Assembly: GCA_030018745.1 (NCBI GenBank)
Contig: JASEHB010000111.1
Location: 1 to 7,468 of the forward strand
Source of the DNA: Desulfatibacillaceae bacterium
GTDB taxonomy: Bacteria > Desulfobacterota > Desulfobacteria > Desulfobacterales > Desulfatibacillaceae
DNA length: 7,468 nucleotides
Direction of reading: 5' to 3'
In this document: positions 1 to 6,102 of the stretch, in pieces
How the letters are laid out: the number at the start of each line of letters is the position of its first letter
Position numbering within the stretch: the stretch's first letter is position 1
Program-made: the position numbers and the translations under genes
Notes under the pieces: generated by a model
Database searches by the model: none
Told to the model about the DNA's origin: nothing
The model's input: only the letters and a program-made list of their open reading frames with translations

Positions 1-8
1 TAGCTTTT

Positions 9-1175
9 TTACCGGCTCTCCGGCAGCCTGCGGTACCAGACGAAGGAATGCTCATCCGCAAGGGACGGGTGGAAGATTTTGACAAGATCTGAAAGCACAA
101 GGTGGGGGTTCGCCACCCCTGTTTCCCAGAAGTCGTTTCCGCCAAAGGGGTTGACCTGCAAATCGTGGTTATAGATATTGCCATTTTTGAAGGCGGCAAA
201 TATGCGGTAGCGCGGATCAACTGCAAGCATTTCGTCCAAAGATGCGGCTGTGCCGGGGTTTAACCAGAAGTCTGCCCCTGCTGCGCGCATTATGACCGTT
301 TCCGTTGAAACAGGAAAGGCGCGCTTGCCGCCCATATCGTCAAAAAGGTAGCGCGCTCCGGCATCTGCAAGAAATTGGGCCATGTAGCTGTCCTTGCCGG
401 GCACATACCAGGTTCCTTCAAAATCCATGTTGCAAAAAACTGTTGGTCGGGTTTTCTGCTCCTTGGCTTTTTGGGCAAGGGATAAATAGCTTTGCTCAAT
501 CTGGCTGAAAAGCTCGCGGGCTTTTTGGCTCTGACCAAAAAAAAGGGCGATGAACTTTATCCACTCGGTTCGGCCAAGCGGCGTGTTTTCCTTGTAGCCC
601 GCATCCAGGGCCACGATTATGCCCGCCTCGATGAGCTTTGGCTGCACATCCAGATGAATTACGCCCGTTCCGTAACTGAACACAAGCTCCGGGGCAAGGG
701 CTGCAATTCGCTCTATGTTGAGTGCGCCCATGCCGTCCCCTGCGCCGATTTCAACCACTTTGCCAGCCAGCACCCTTTCCAGCATCTTGCTGTTGTTCAC
801 AAGCTTGCCGTCTGCAAGGCCCACAATGGCGTCCTCTATTCCAAGCATTACAAAATAGGGTGTCATGGTGGTGGAGGCTAACGCAGCCCTTTTTACGGGC
901 ACGCCAACAGCCATCACCCCCGCTGGTGCTTGGGGCCTGGGGTTTTGGCGCGGGTAGAGCAGGTACTCAAAGGGCTTGGCGTTTCTGTTGTGGACATCGC
1001 GAACAGTTACAAGCAGGCCGTCAGGATGAGGCTTTGCCTCAAAGCCCTCTGCATGGCTGATGACAGGCGGCTCAAGCTGGGCGGCCTGGCAGGGCAGGGG
1101 GGCTGCTGCTAAAAAGGCAAGGCCAAGCAAAAATCCCAAAAGGAGCTTTGCAATTTGTCGAAGCGCGTTTTTCAT
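9..1175 (-). CDS. Periplasmic substrate-binding protein, Fe(III)-complex/cobalamin ABC type (COG0614, Peripla_BP_2)
   Basis: A 388-residue secreted solute-binding protein that would capture a metal chelate (ferric siderophore, haem or corrinoid) outside the inner membrane and pass it to a BtuC/FhuB-type permease. Residues 1 to about 31 form a signal peptide: basic start (KNALRQIAK), a Leu/Ala-rich core and a CQA-A cleavage region. C29 follows LP, which is a poor lipobox, so a lipoprotein is unlikely. The Peripla_BP_2 fold shows in the segment GALNIERIAALAPELV (150-165), typical of the first lobe, the long linker helix around 200-240 (LGRTEWIKFIALFFG), and the C-terminal GGNDFWETG (345-353). 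Start: an in-frame TAA lies two codons upstream of ATG 1175, so the ORF cannot begin earlier; no clear Shine-Dalgarno is visible. It follows the ArsA-like pair on the same strand after 102 bases. No permease or ATPase for it is in the window, but the gene ends 8 bases from the edge, so partners may lie beyond. Ligand is not determinable here. Confidence 0.9.
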   Translation of the reverse strand: MKNALRQIAKLLLGFLLGLAFLAAAPLPCQAAQLEPPVISHAEGFEAKPHPDGLLVTVRDVHNRNAKPFEYLLYPRQNPRPQAPAGVMAVGVPVKRAALASTTMTPYFVMLGIEDAIVGLADGKLVNNSKMLERVLAGKVVEIGAGDGMGALNIERIAALAPELVFSYGTGVIHLDVQPKLIEAGIIVALDAGYKENTPLGRTEWIKFIALFFGQSQKARELFSQIEQSYLSLAQKAKEQKTRPTVFCNMDFEGTWYVPGKDSYMAQFLADAGARYLFDDMGGKRAFPVSTETVIMRAAGADFWLNPGTAASLDEMLAVDPRYRIFAAFKNGNIYNHDLQVNPFGGNDFWETGVANPHLVLSDLVKIFHPSLADEHSFVWYRRLPESR

Positions 1176-1277
1176 GGCTTATGCGATAGCGCGAAGATGT
1201 GCGAAAGGTCAAGGTCTGCATGAAAGGGCCGGAAAAAGGCGGTCGTTGATAAAGACTGCAAAAAGGGCCAGCCTGTC

Positions 1278-2408
1278 CTATCCTGCAAGATAACGGCAGA
1301 CCGTGTGCAGGCCTGCCATGTCGTGTATGTCTGTTCGCATGAAGGGTACGCGCACGCTTTCAAGGGGCTGGGCGGCCTGCTCCAGAAAGCGGTGGATGGA
1401 GCGTTTATCGGCCTCGGCAAGCAGAATTGCAAGGCGCAGGTTGGCGCAAAGGGCGTCTATGGCTGTTTTGTGGGTGGGCAGTTTTTCTGATGATTGTCTG
1501 CCCAATGCCTGAACTTCTTCGGAAGTAAGATTGGTGGGCGCAGTATAAACCCTGTTGAACACCACCTCGCCAAGGGGCATATTTTCGCTGATGAGCCTTT
1601 CCAGAAAAAAGCTGGCCTCCAAAAGCGAGGGCGATTGCGGGCTTGTTACCAGCACAAAGGCCGTGGCCGGGTCGCTCATGAGCTGGCGCACCTTGGCGGC
1701 GCGGGCTGCAAAGCCATCGTAAAGCCCTTCGAAAACCAGAAAAAAATCTGCAATGTCGGCCAAAGTCTGATAGCCGGTCACCTTTTCCAGAACCCGGAAT
1801 GCCATTGCCGCGCCGGAATTGAGGAACCTGAAGCCCAGCTTGCCGGCCTTCAAATATGGCCCAACAAACCAGGCAATGACCTTGGCATCCAGAAAACTTG
1901 TGAGCCGGTTGGGTGCATCCAGAAAATCCAGGGCATGACGGGTGGGGGGCGTATCCAGCACAATCAGGTCGTATTCATTGCGGCAGGCCAGCTCAAAAAG
2001 CTTTTCCGTGGCGGAAAACTCCTGGCTTCCGGCAAGGGCCGTGGTTATGTTCTGGTAGAAGGGGTTACATAAAACCCGGTTGCGGACAGACTCATCGGGT
2101 GCTATGCGGCAGATGAGATCATCAAAGGTGGTTTTGGAATCGAGCATCATGCCCCACAGCTCGCCTTTTGGGGCAAGGCCTGCCTGGGCAAAGACCAGAT
2201 CCGGAATGCGCGTCTCCCTGTTGCCAAGCTCTTTTAGACCCAGCGAATCCGCCAGCCTTTTGGCCGGATCTATGGTGCATACCAGAACCTTGCGGCCTTC
2301 CATTGCCGCTGCAAGGCCCAGCGAGGCGCTTATTGTGGTCTTGCCCACTCCGCCGGAGCCGCACACCACAAGAATGCTCTTTTCTTTCAAAAGGCTTGCA
2401 AGGGCCAT
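1278..2408 (-). CDS. ArsA/Get3-family ATPase, second member of a tandem pair (signature Lys replaced by Ser)
   Basis: A 376-residue cytoplasmic SIMIBI-class P-loop ATPase of the ArsA/Get3 family. The P-loop is GSGGVGKTT (residues 17-25): the catalytic Walker A lysine K23 is present, but the signature lysine of the deviant motif (GKGG...) is a serine, S18. Switch I reads TIDPAKRLADSLGL (45-58) and switch II DTPPTRHALDFL (152-163). The end VRVPFMRTDIHDMAGL (352-367) looks like a normal family C-terminus, so the protein seems complete. Start: ATG 2408 overlaps the previous gene's TGA as TGATG and has GGAGG six bases upstream; a TTG at 2423 is also in frame but less likely. No Get3-like CxxC zinc motif is seen. 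There is no arsB, arsC or arsR nearby, so arsenite efflux is not supported. Tandem ArsA-like genes are known elsewhere (for example Rv3679/Rv3680 in Mycobacterium, from memory) and act as a pair; function here is unknown. Confidence 0.9.
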   Translation of the reverse strand: MALASLLKEKSILVVCGSGGVGKTTISASLGLAAAMEGRKVLVCTIDPAKRLADSLGLKELGNRETRIPDLVFAQAGLAPKGELWGMMLDSKTTFDDLICRIAPDESVRNRVLCNPFYQNITTALAGSQEFSATEKLFELACRNEYDLIVLDTPPTRHALDFLDAPNRLTSFLDAKVIAWFVGPYLKAGKLGFRFLNSGAAMAFRVLEKVTGYQTLADIADFFLVFEGLYDGFAARAAKVRQLMSDPATAFVLVTSPQSPSLLEASFFLERLISENMPLGEVVFNRVYTAPTNLTSEEVQALGRQSSEKLPTHKTAIDALCANLRLAILLAEADKRSIHRFLEQAAQPLESVRVPFMRTDIHDMAGLHTVCRYLAG

Positions 2409-3391
2409 CACGCGCCTCCGCAAAGGGCATGGTTGATTAGAGTTGCCAGCCTTTTCACTCCGTCCATGTCCACCCGGCCCGGATACTCGTAGGGTAGCTC
2501 AACAATGGGTGTGGGAAGGCGTTTTGCAGCCAGATCAAGATATTCCTGACACATCCGCGCACGGGCCTGCCGGTCTGCGGCTGCATCAAAAAGCGCTTTG
2601 CCCCCGCAGGGCCAGATATTGCCCAGGGTTTCAAGTGCACAACTGTCTGAACGCAGATTGTCGCAGGCCGCTTTTTCATCGGGCGAAAAAGGCTCGGGAT
2701 GCACGCCGTTCATGAATGTTACTCCCACCTGCATACCCATTGTGCTTTTTGCCATTTCCACAAGGGTCACGGCCTCGTTTAGGGGCATTTCTTCGGGCAG
2801 GGATACAACATTTACAATCGTGCGCTCCGGGTCCCGCAGCATATCCAGCAGATCCTTGGTCTGGCTTTGCATCCTGCCGAATTTCAATATGTCTGCAAAA
2901 ATTGCCGGAACCCGCAAAAAGGAAAGGCCATGCCCTGTGGCCGGGGCATCAACCACAATCATGTCGTATTCAGGGTGCTTGTTTTTGCCGCGGCCCACTG
3001 TGCGCTGGTGGGTGTGCCATATCTTGCCCACAGTGACAAGCTCGCGCCAGCCTGGGGCTGCCTGCATGAAATAACTCACAAGCCTGTTGTTCAGGAAAAG
3101 CCTGGCAGCCGCAGCCACCTTTATTTGCAGGGCTGCATATTCCTCCAATGCCTTGAAAGGCTCCAGAGTGAAAACAGCAAGGCGCGGAGCTATCCTCGTC
3201 TCCTTGTAAACCGGAATGTCTTTGCCAAGTATGTAGCGTAAATTCGGAGAGTTATCCACCTCCATGAGAATGACATTCTTGCCCCTTTCCTGGGCTGCCC
3301 AGGCAAGGGCCATTGACAGGGTGGTCTTGCCCACTCCGCCTTTGCCGGTCATGAAAATTATGCGCTTGTCAAAAATTGCTTCCAGGCTCAT
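2408..3391 (-). CDS. ArsA/Get3-family ATPase, first member of a tandem pair (canonical deviant Walker A)
   Basis: A 327-residue cytoplasmic ATPase of the ArsA/Get3 family. The P-loop GKGGVGKTT (16-24) keeps both the signature lysine K17, which in dimeric relatives reaches across to the partner's nucleotide, and the Walker A lysine K22. The switch II region is DAPATGH (148-154), and VELPY (297-301) near the end fits the family. The switch I region (EVDNSPNLRYILG, 44-56) lacks the DPA(H/K) motif seen in the downstream partner, so the two proteins are paralogous but differ in both switches. The gene overlaps its partner by one base (TGATG), which suggests translational coupling and a fixed stoichiometry, as in a heterodimer. 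The start at ATG 3391 has no convincing Shine-Dalgarno, but no alternative start codon lies just upstream in frame and M14 would remove the beta strand before the P-loop. The role (membrane-protein targeting, anion or metallo-cofactor handling) cannot be settled from sequence. Confidence 0.9.
   Translation of the reverse strand: MSLEAIFDKRIIFMTGKGGVGKTTLSMALAWAAQERGKNVILMEVDNSPNLRYILGKDIPVYKETRIAPRLAVFTLEPFKALEEYAALQIKVAAAARLFLNNRLVSYFMQAAPGWRELVTVGKIWHTHQRTVGRGKNKHPEYDMIVVDAPATGHGLSFLRVPAIFADILKFGRMQSQTKDLLDMLRDPERTIVNVVSLPEEMPLNEAVTLVEMAKSTMGMQVGVTFMNGVHPEPFSPDEKAACDNLRSDSCALETLGNIWPCGGKALFDAAADRQARARMCQEYLDLAAKRLPTPIVELPYEYPGRVDMDGVKRLATLINHALCGGA
2415..2419 (-). promoter_or_regulatory. 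Ribosome binding site of the second ArsA-like gene
   Basis: GGAGG on the minus strand, six bases before ATG 2408 and inside the 3' end of the upstream gene. It decides the start: ATG 2408 rather than the in-frame TTG at 2423, which lies upstream of this site and has no comparable motif. Confidence 0.75.
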
Positions 3392-3457
3392 GCCGGTTAT
3401 CGCTTGTTTTAAAGGTCTGTGGCGTCATTTCCATTTAAGGCAGGTATGACGCAACAC

Positions 3458-3481
3458 TTAATAAAGGCCGACCCTTTTCAT
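3458..3481 (-). other. Possible seven-codon leader ORF before the ArsA-like unit
   Basis: ATG to TAA encoding MKRVGLY, beginning about 10 bases after the predicted transcription start and about 66 bases before the first ArsA-like ATG. There is no Shine-Dalgarno, so it would have to be translated almost leaderless. It may well be chance. Confidence 0.15.
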
Positions 3482-3496
3482 GGCCGCCGGGCAGAA

Positions 3497-3526
3497 AAAA
3501 TAGACCGATTTTATGCGCGGTGTCAA
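3497..3526 (-). promoter_or_regulatory. Putative sigma70 promoter for the ArsA-like/binding-protein unit
   Basis: On the minus strand, TTGACA (complement of 3521-3526, a perfect -35 consensus) is followed after 18 bases by TATTTT (complement of 3497-3502, 4 of 6 matches to TATAAT). Transcription would start near 3490, giving a leader of about 100 bases before ATG 3391. It faces the plus-strand promoter at 3577-3604, with about 50 bases between the two -35 boxes. Confidence 0.5.
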
Positions 3527-3576
3527 ACAGTACGGGCAACATCCGCACTTTGGCCTTGAAGGATAGGGCGCTACGC

Positions 3577-3604
3577 TTGACGAGGGCGGTAAAGTAGTTA
3601 TAAA
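3577..3604 (+). promoter_or_regulatory. Putative sigma70 promoter for the Nfu gene
   Basis: TTGACG (3577-3582, 5 of 6 to consensus) and TATAAA (3599-3604, 5 of 6) are separated by 16 bases. Predicted start of transcription is near 3611, leaving about 100 bases of leader before the Nfu ATG at 3710. This also argues against translation from 3611 in the same frame. Confidence 0.6.
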
Positions 3605-3636
3605 AAGAATTTGAAAAATTTGAAGAGGGGGCGGGG

Positions 3637-3660
3637 ATGCCTGCTGCCTATGCCGTTTGA
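3637..3660 (+). other. Possible seven-codon leader ORF before the Nfu gene
   Basis: ATG to TGA encoding MPAAYAV, preceded by a G-rich stretch (GAGGGGGCGGGG) that could act as a ribosome binding site at very short spacing. It ends 49 bases before ATG 3710. Too short to support by composition; listed because it has a start, a possible binding site and a position in a leader. Confidence 0.2.
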
Positions 3661-3709
3661 CTGCTGTCAGGGCCTTTTGCTGCCTGCCACAAAGGAAAGG
3701 AAAAAGCTG

Positions 3710-3934
3710 ATGAAGGAAAAAGTTGAAGCTGCCATTGAAAAAATCCGGCCCACCCTCCAGGCTGACGGCGGAGATGTGGAGCTTGTGAATGTCAGCGAAG
3801 ACGGCAAAGTGCTTGTGCGCCTTCAGGGAGCCTGCCGCGGCTGCCCCATGAGCCAGATGACTCTGAAAAACGGCATTGAAAAGTTTTTGAAAAAGGAAGT
3901 GCCGGGAGTCAAATCCGTAGATAAGGTGGACTGA
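3710..3934 (+). CDS. Nfu-type (NifU C-terminal domain) iron-sulfur cluster scaffold/carrier
   Basis: A 74-residue protein that consists of a single NifU C-terminal (Nfu) domain. Such proteins bind a [4Fe-4S] cluster, usually between two subunits, and deliver it to apo-proteins in the cytoplasm. The family hallmarks are all present: helix plus LQADGGDVELV (16-26), then GACRGCPMS (40-48) with the cluster cysteines C42 and C45, and the closing VPGVKSVDKVD. Length matches stand-alone Nfu proteins; there is no A-type or IscU-like N-terminal domain as in NfuA or full NifU. Start: ATG 3710 is preceded by AGGAAAGG nine bases upstream. The frame stays open to 3611, but those 33 codons (with CLLP and DCC) do not resemble any Nfu extension. 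A terminator follows 18 bases after the stop, so it is probably monocistronic or nearly so. Confidence 0.95.
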   Translation: MKEKVEAAIEKIRPTLQADGGDVELVNVSEDGKVLVRLQGACRGCPMSQMTLKNGIEKFLKKEVPGVKSVDKVD

Positions 3935-3952
3935 TTTTTTGCTGCAAGGCAT

Positions 3953-4007
3953 TGCAAAAGCCCGCAGGATAAAGCCAAAAAAATCCGGCGGGTTTTTGCA
4001 TTTTTTT
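3953..4007 (+). terminator. Rho-independent terminator after the Nfu gene
   Basis: Arms 3953-3965 (TGCAAAAGCCCGC) and 3988-4000 (GCGGGTTTTTGCA) pair over 13 positions with one G-U wobble, around a 22-base loop, and are followed by seven Ts (4001-4007). It sits between the Nfu stop and the aminotransferase start, overlapping the possible TTG-initiated extension of the latter. The loop is longer than usual. Confidence 0.7.
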
Positions 4008-4049
4008 GTCCCCAAAAAACAACACCCAACCAAAAGGAAAAGCCAGGCC

Positions 4050-5234
4050 ATGAGCATTGCCAAGGACATGGAGCAGAGCTTAACCGCGTCATCCTGGATT
4101 AGGAAGATGTTTGAGGAAGGGGCGCGTCTGGCACGCGAGCACGGCAGGGAAAACATCTGCGATTTCACCCTGGGAAACCCCAACATAGCCCCGCCGGAGA
4201 AATTCTTCGAAGTGCTAGGCGAGTGTGCGGATACCAAAGGCAAGAGCGTTCATGGCTATATGCCAAATGCCGGATACCCGGATGTGCGGGCAGAGGTTGC
4301 CCGCCACATCCGGCAGAGCCAGGGGGTGGCCGTTACGGAAAACGAGGTCATAATGACCTGCGGCGCAGCAGGCGCCTTGAATGTGATGCTAAAGGCCATA
4401 CTTGACCCAGGCGATACGGTGGTTACCCCTGCCCCATTTTTTGCAGAATATGTTTTTTATGCAAAGAACCACGGCGGCTCATTGGTTACGGCTGCAACCA
4501 ATTCAGATTTTTCGCTGAATCTGGATTCTCTTGAAAAGGCCATCACGGAAAAAACCAAGGCTGTTCTCATAAACTCGCCCAACAACCCCACAGGCGCGGT
4601 CTATTCGCTTGAAAGCCTTGTCGGGCTGGGCGAGCTGCTCACAAAAAAAAGCCGCCAATACAATCGCACCATTTATCTTCTTTCTGATGAGCCTTACCGG
4701 GACATTGTTTTTGACGGGCTTACGGTTCCAAGTCTGTTTTCCGTTTATCCCCAGACCATTGTGGCCTTTTCCTATTCCAAGGCCCTTTCGCTGCCCGGAG
4801 AGCGCATAGGCTGGCTGGCTCTGCACCCGGAGGCAAAGTACAAGGTCGAGCTTATGGCTGCCATGACCATGGCCAACCGCATACTTGGCTTTGTGAATGC
4901 CCCGGCCCTTATGCAGAGGGTTGTGGCCAGGCTCCAGGGCCTTTTTGTGGATGTTTCCCAGTACGAGAAAAAGCGCGAAATACTGTGCCAGGGCCTTGCA
5001 GAGGCAGGCTACAAATTCACAAAGCCAGGCGGCGGCTTCTACCTTTTCTGCCCCACACCAGTTGAGGATGACCTGGCCTTTGTAAATGCTCTTGCCCAGG
5101 AGCGCATACTTGTTGTGCCGGGCAGGGGCTTTGCCGGGCCGGGCCACATGAGAATAGCCTTCTGTGTGGAAGATGCCACCATACAAAAAGCCATTCCCGG
5201 CTTTAAAAGGGTGTTTGAAAAGTTTGCCGGATAG
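4050..5234 (+). CDS. Class I/II PLP-dependent aminotransferase (aspartate aminotransferase-like)
   Basis: A 394-residue cytoplasmic fold-type I aminotransferase, normal in length. The cofactor-binding set is complete: SPNNPTG (176-182) with N179, SDEPYRD (212-218) with D213 for the pyridine nitrogen, SYSKALSLPGERIGW (241-255) with Schiff-base K244 and phosphate-binding R252, and the substrate-carboxylate arginine in HMRIAF (R368). The N-terminus (SSWIRKMFEEG, then DFTLGNPN at 38-45) is typical of a group of AspB-like enzymes in anaerobes. The amino donor cannot be told from the sequence. Start: ATG 4050 has AGGAAA nine bases upstream; the frame is open from a TTG at 3939, but that stretch is the preceding terminator. 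No clear promoter lies in the 43 bases between that terminator and the start, so expression may depend on read-through or on a poorly conserved promoter. Confidence 0.93.
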   Translation: MSIAKDMEQSLTASSWIRKMFEEGARLAREHGRENICDFTLGNPNIAPPEKFFEVLGECADTKGKSVHGYMPNAGYPDVRAEVARHIRQSQGVAVTENEVIMTCGAAGALNVMLKAILDPGDTVVTPAPFFAEYVFYAKNHGGSLVTAATNSDFSLNLDSLEKAITEKTKAVLINSPNNPTGAVYSLESLVGLGELLTKKSRQYNRTIYLLSDEPYRDIVFDGLTVPSLFSVYPQTIVAFSYSKALSLPGERIGWLALHPEAKYKVELMAAMTMANRILGFVNAPALMQRVVARLQGLFVDVSQYEKKREILCQGLAEAGYKFTKPGGGFYLFCPTPVEDDLAFVNALAQERILVVPGRGFAGPGHMRIAFCVEDATIQKAIPGFKRVFEKFAG

Positions 5235-5298
5235 TTGGAGGCTGTTTCATAACCTTATTTCTATTGGGATTGGCTGCAAAAAAAAACAGCAATAAAAG

Positions 5299-5342
5299 AG
5301 CGGGGGAAGGCTTTGTTCGAAACAAAAAAGCCTTCCCCCGCT
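5299..5342. terminator. Strong hairpin, probable bidirectional terminator between convergent genes
   Basis: Arms 5299-5314 and 5327-5342 are perfectly complementary over 16 base pairs (AGCGGGGGAAGGCTTT against AAAGCCTTCCCCCGCT), with GTT...AAC able to extend the inner stem. On the minus strand the hairpin is followed by TTTTATTGC and then a run of ten or so Ts (complement of about 5279-5286), a good terminator for the ABC operon. On the plus strand the tail is only TGTCTTTC, so termination of the aminotransferase message there is weaker. Confidence 0.8.
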
Positions 5343-5390
5343 TGTCTTTCAGGGCTTCAAACAGACACATCTTTGTCAGGCTCCGGCGCA

Positions 5391-6086
5391 TCAGGCGGCA
5401 TTGCTTGCCGGAAAATAGTCGCTTTTGAGCCTGCCGTCAGAAATTATCAACCGGCGCTTTGCGTAACCCGCGCATTCCAGGCTGTGGGTCACCATTATTA
5501 TTGTCATGCCCAGGGCATTGAATTTTTCAAACAGGGCCATCAGTTCCGCACTATTTTTGGAGTCCAGATTGCCGGAAGGCTCATCAGCCAGGAGTATTGG
5601 CGGCTCGTTGACAATGGCCCTTGCCATTGCGGTGCGCTCCTTTTCTCCGCCGGAAATCTCCCCTGGCAGGCGGGAGGCCTTTTCAGCAAGCCCTACCTGG
5701 GAAAGGGCATGGAAGGCCATCTGTTGCTTCTGCTTTTTGCCAAGTGGCTTTACTGCAAGGGGCAGCATCACATTTTCCAGCACCGTGAGGTATGGCACCA
5801 GATGAAAGCCCTGGAACACAAAACCCAAATATTCTCTGCGGAAGTCAGCCTGCTGTTCCGTGTTCAGGCTGTAAATGTCAATGCCGTCCACAACAAGCCT
5901 GCCGGAAGTTGGCGCATTCATGGCTCCCAGAATGCCCAGAAGCGTTGATTTGCCCGAGCCTGACTCTCCCATTATGCTCACAAACTCACCGGAGGCGATT
6001 TCAAAGCTTATATTGGATACAGCCTTCACCGCCGTCTGTCCAAAGCCAAAGGACTTGTTCAAATTGTTGGCAACTATGTAGCTCAT
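5391..6086 (-). CDS. ABC transporter ATP-binding protein, LolD/MacB-like, of a DUF2318-linked iron-type system
   Basis: A 231-residue ABC ATPase that would drive the adjacent MacB/FtsX-type permease from the cytoplasmic side. Motifs in order: Walker A GESGSGKST (40-48), Q-loop Q92 in FVFQGFHLVP, signature ISGGE (144-148) followed by KERTAMARA, Walker B ILLADE (164-169), D-loop SGNLD (171-175) and switch histidine H201 (VTHS). The QGFHLVPYLTVLENV segment is characteristic of the LolD/MacB/FtsE branch, which serves mechanotransmission rather than classical channels. Start ATG 6086 has a strong GAGGAGG in the 15-base gap after the permease stop. It is the last gene of the operon, ending about 50 bases before a hairpin terminator. 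In Campylobacter the equivalent gene is followed by thioredoxin-like genes; none is present here. Confidence 0.94.
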   Translation of the reverse strand: MSYIVANNLNKSFGFGQTAVKAVSNISFEIASGEFVSIMGESGSGKSTLLGILGAMNAPTSGRLVVDGIDIYSLNTEQQADFRREYLGFVFQGFHLVPYLTVLENVMLPLAVKPLGKKQKQQMAFHALSQVGLAEKASRLPGEISGGEKERTAMARAIVNEPPILLADEPSGNLDSKNSAELMALFEKFNALGMTIIMVTHSLECAGYAKRRLIISDGRLKSDYFPASNAA

Positions 6087-6094
6087 GAAAAAAT

Positions 6095-6102
6095 CCTCCT
6101 CT
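6095..6102 (-). promoter_or_regulatory. Ribosome binding site of the ABC ATPase
   Basis: AGAGGAGG on the minus strand, eight bases before ATG 6086 and touching the permease stop codon. Near-perfect Shine-Dalgarno, the strongest in the window, suggesting efficient reinitiation for the ATPase subunit. Confidence 0.75.

Larger units (their letters stand above)
3392..3709. other. Divergent control region between the ArsA-like unit and the Nfu gene
   Basis: About 318 bases without a substantial gene. It contains a minus-strand promoter-like pair (3497-3526), a plus-strand promoter-like pair (3577-3604), leaders of roughly 100 bases on each side, and one seven-codon mini-ORF in each leader. The long reading frames across this region (minus strand 3458-4243, and the 3611-3709 extension of the Nfu frame) look non-coding: the first is antisense to the Nfu gene, and the second is not conserved-looking and starts close to the predicted transcription start. 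No riboswitch was recognised. Confidence 0.6.

Noticed and set aside
1180..1208. A TTGACC...TATCGC promoter-like pair on the minus strand directly ahead of the binding protein.
   Set aside because: The -10 box matches only 3 of 6 and would place the transcription start at or inside the start codon, leaving no leader.
1172..1432. A minus-strand frame of 86 codons bridging the end of the second ArsA-like gene and the gap before the binding protein.
   Set aside because: Most of it lies in another frame inside a convincing ATPase gene, it matches no family I recognise, and the ATPase C-terminus is already complete without a frameshift.
1278..3391. Arsenite efflux pump ATPase (ArsA of an ars operon).
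   Set aside because: No arsB, arsC, arsD or arsR is present; the two halves are separate proteins in an unrelated context, so the family name should not be read as function.
3458..4243. A 261-codon minus-strand ORF overlapping the divergent region.
   Set aside because: It is antisense to the Nfu gene and to the start of the aminotransferase, and crosses the terminator; its composition (many Ser, Phe, Cys, Pro) looks like a shadow.
4503..5186. A long minus-strand ORF opposite the aminotransferase.
   Set aside because: It is a reverse-strand shadow of a gene with complete catalytic motifs.
5203..5391. A 62-codon minus-strand ORF whose ATG overlaps the ABC ATPase stop as TGATG, suggesting a coupled small gene.
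   Set aside because: It has no Shine-Dalgarno, runs straight through the strong hairpin terminator and its T-tract (hence a LLLLFFFAA stretch), and enters the antisense of the aminotransferase end.
5643..5657. The ABC signature motif reads ISGGE rather than LSGGQ, which might suggest an inactive ATPase.
   Set aside because: SGGE is common in the LolD/MacB branch and all other catalytic motifs are intact.
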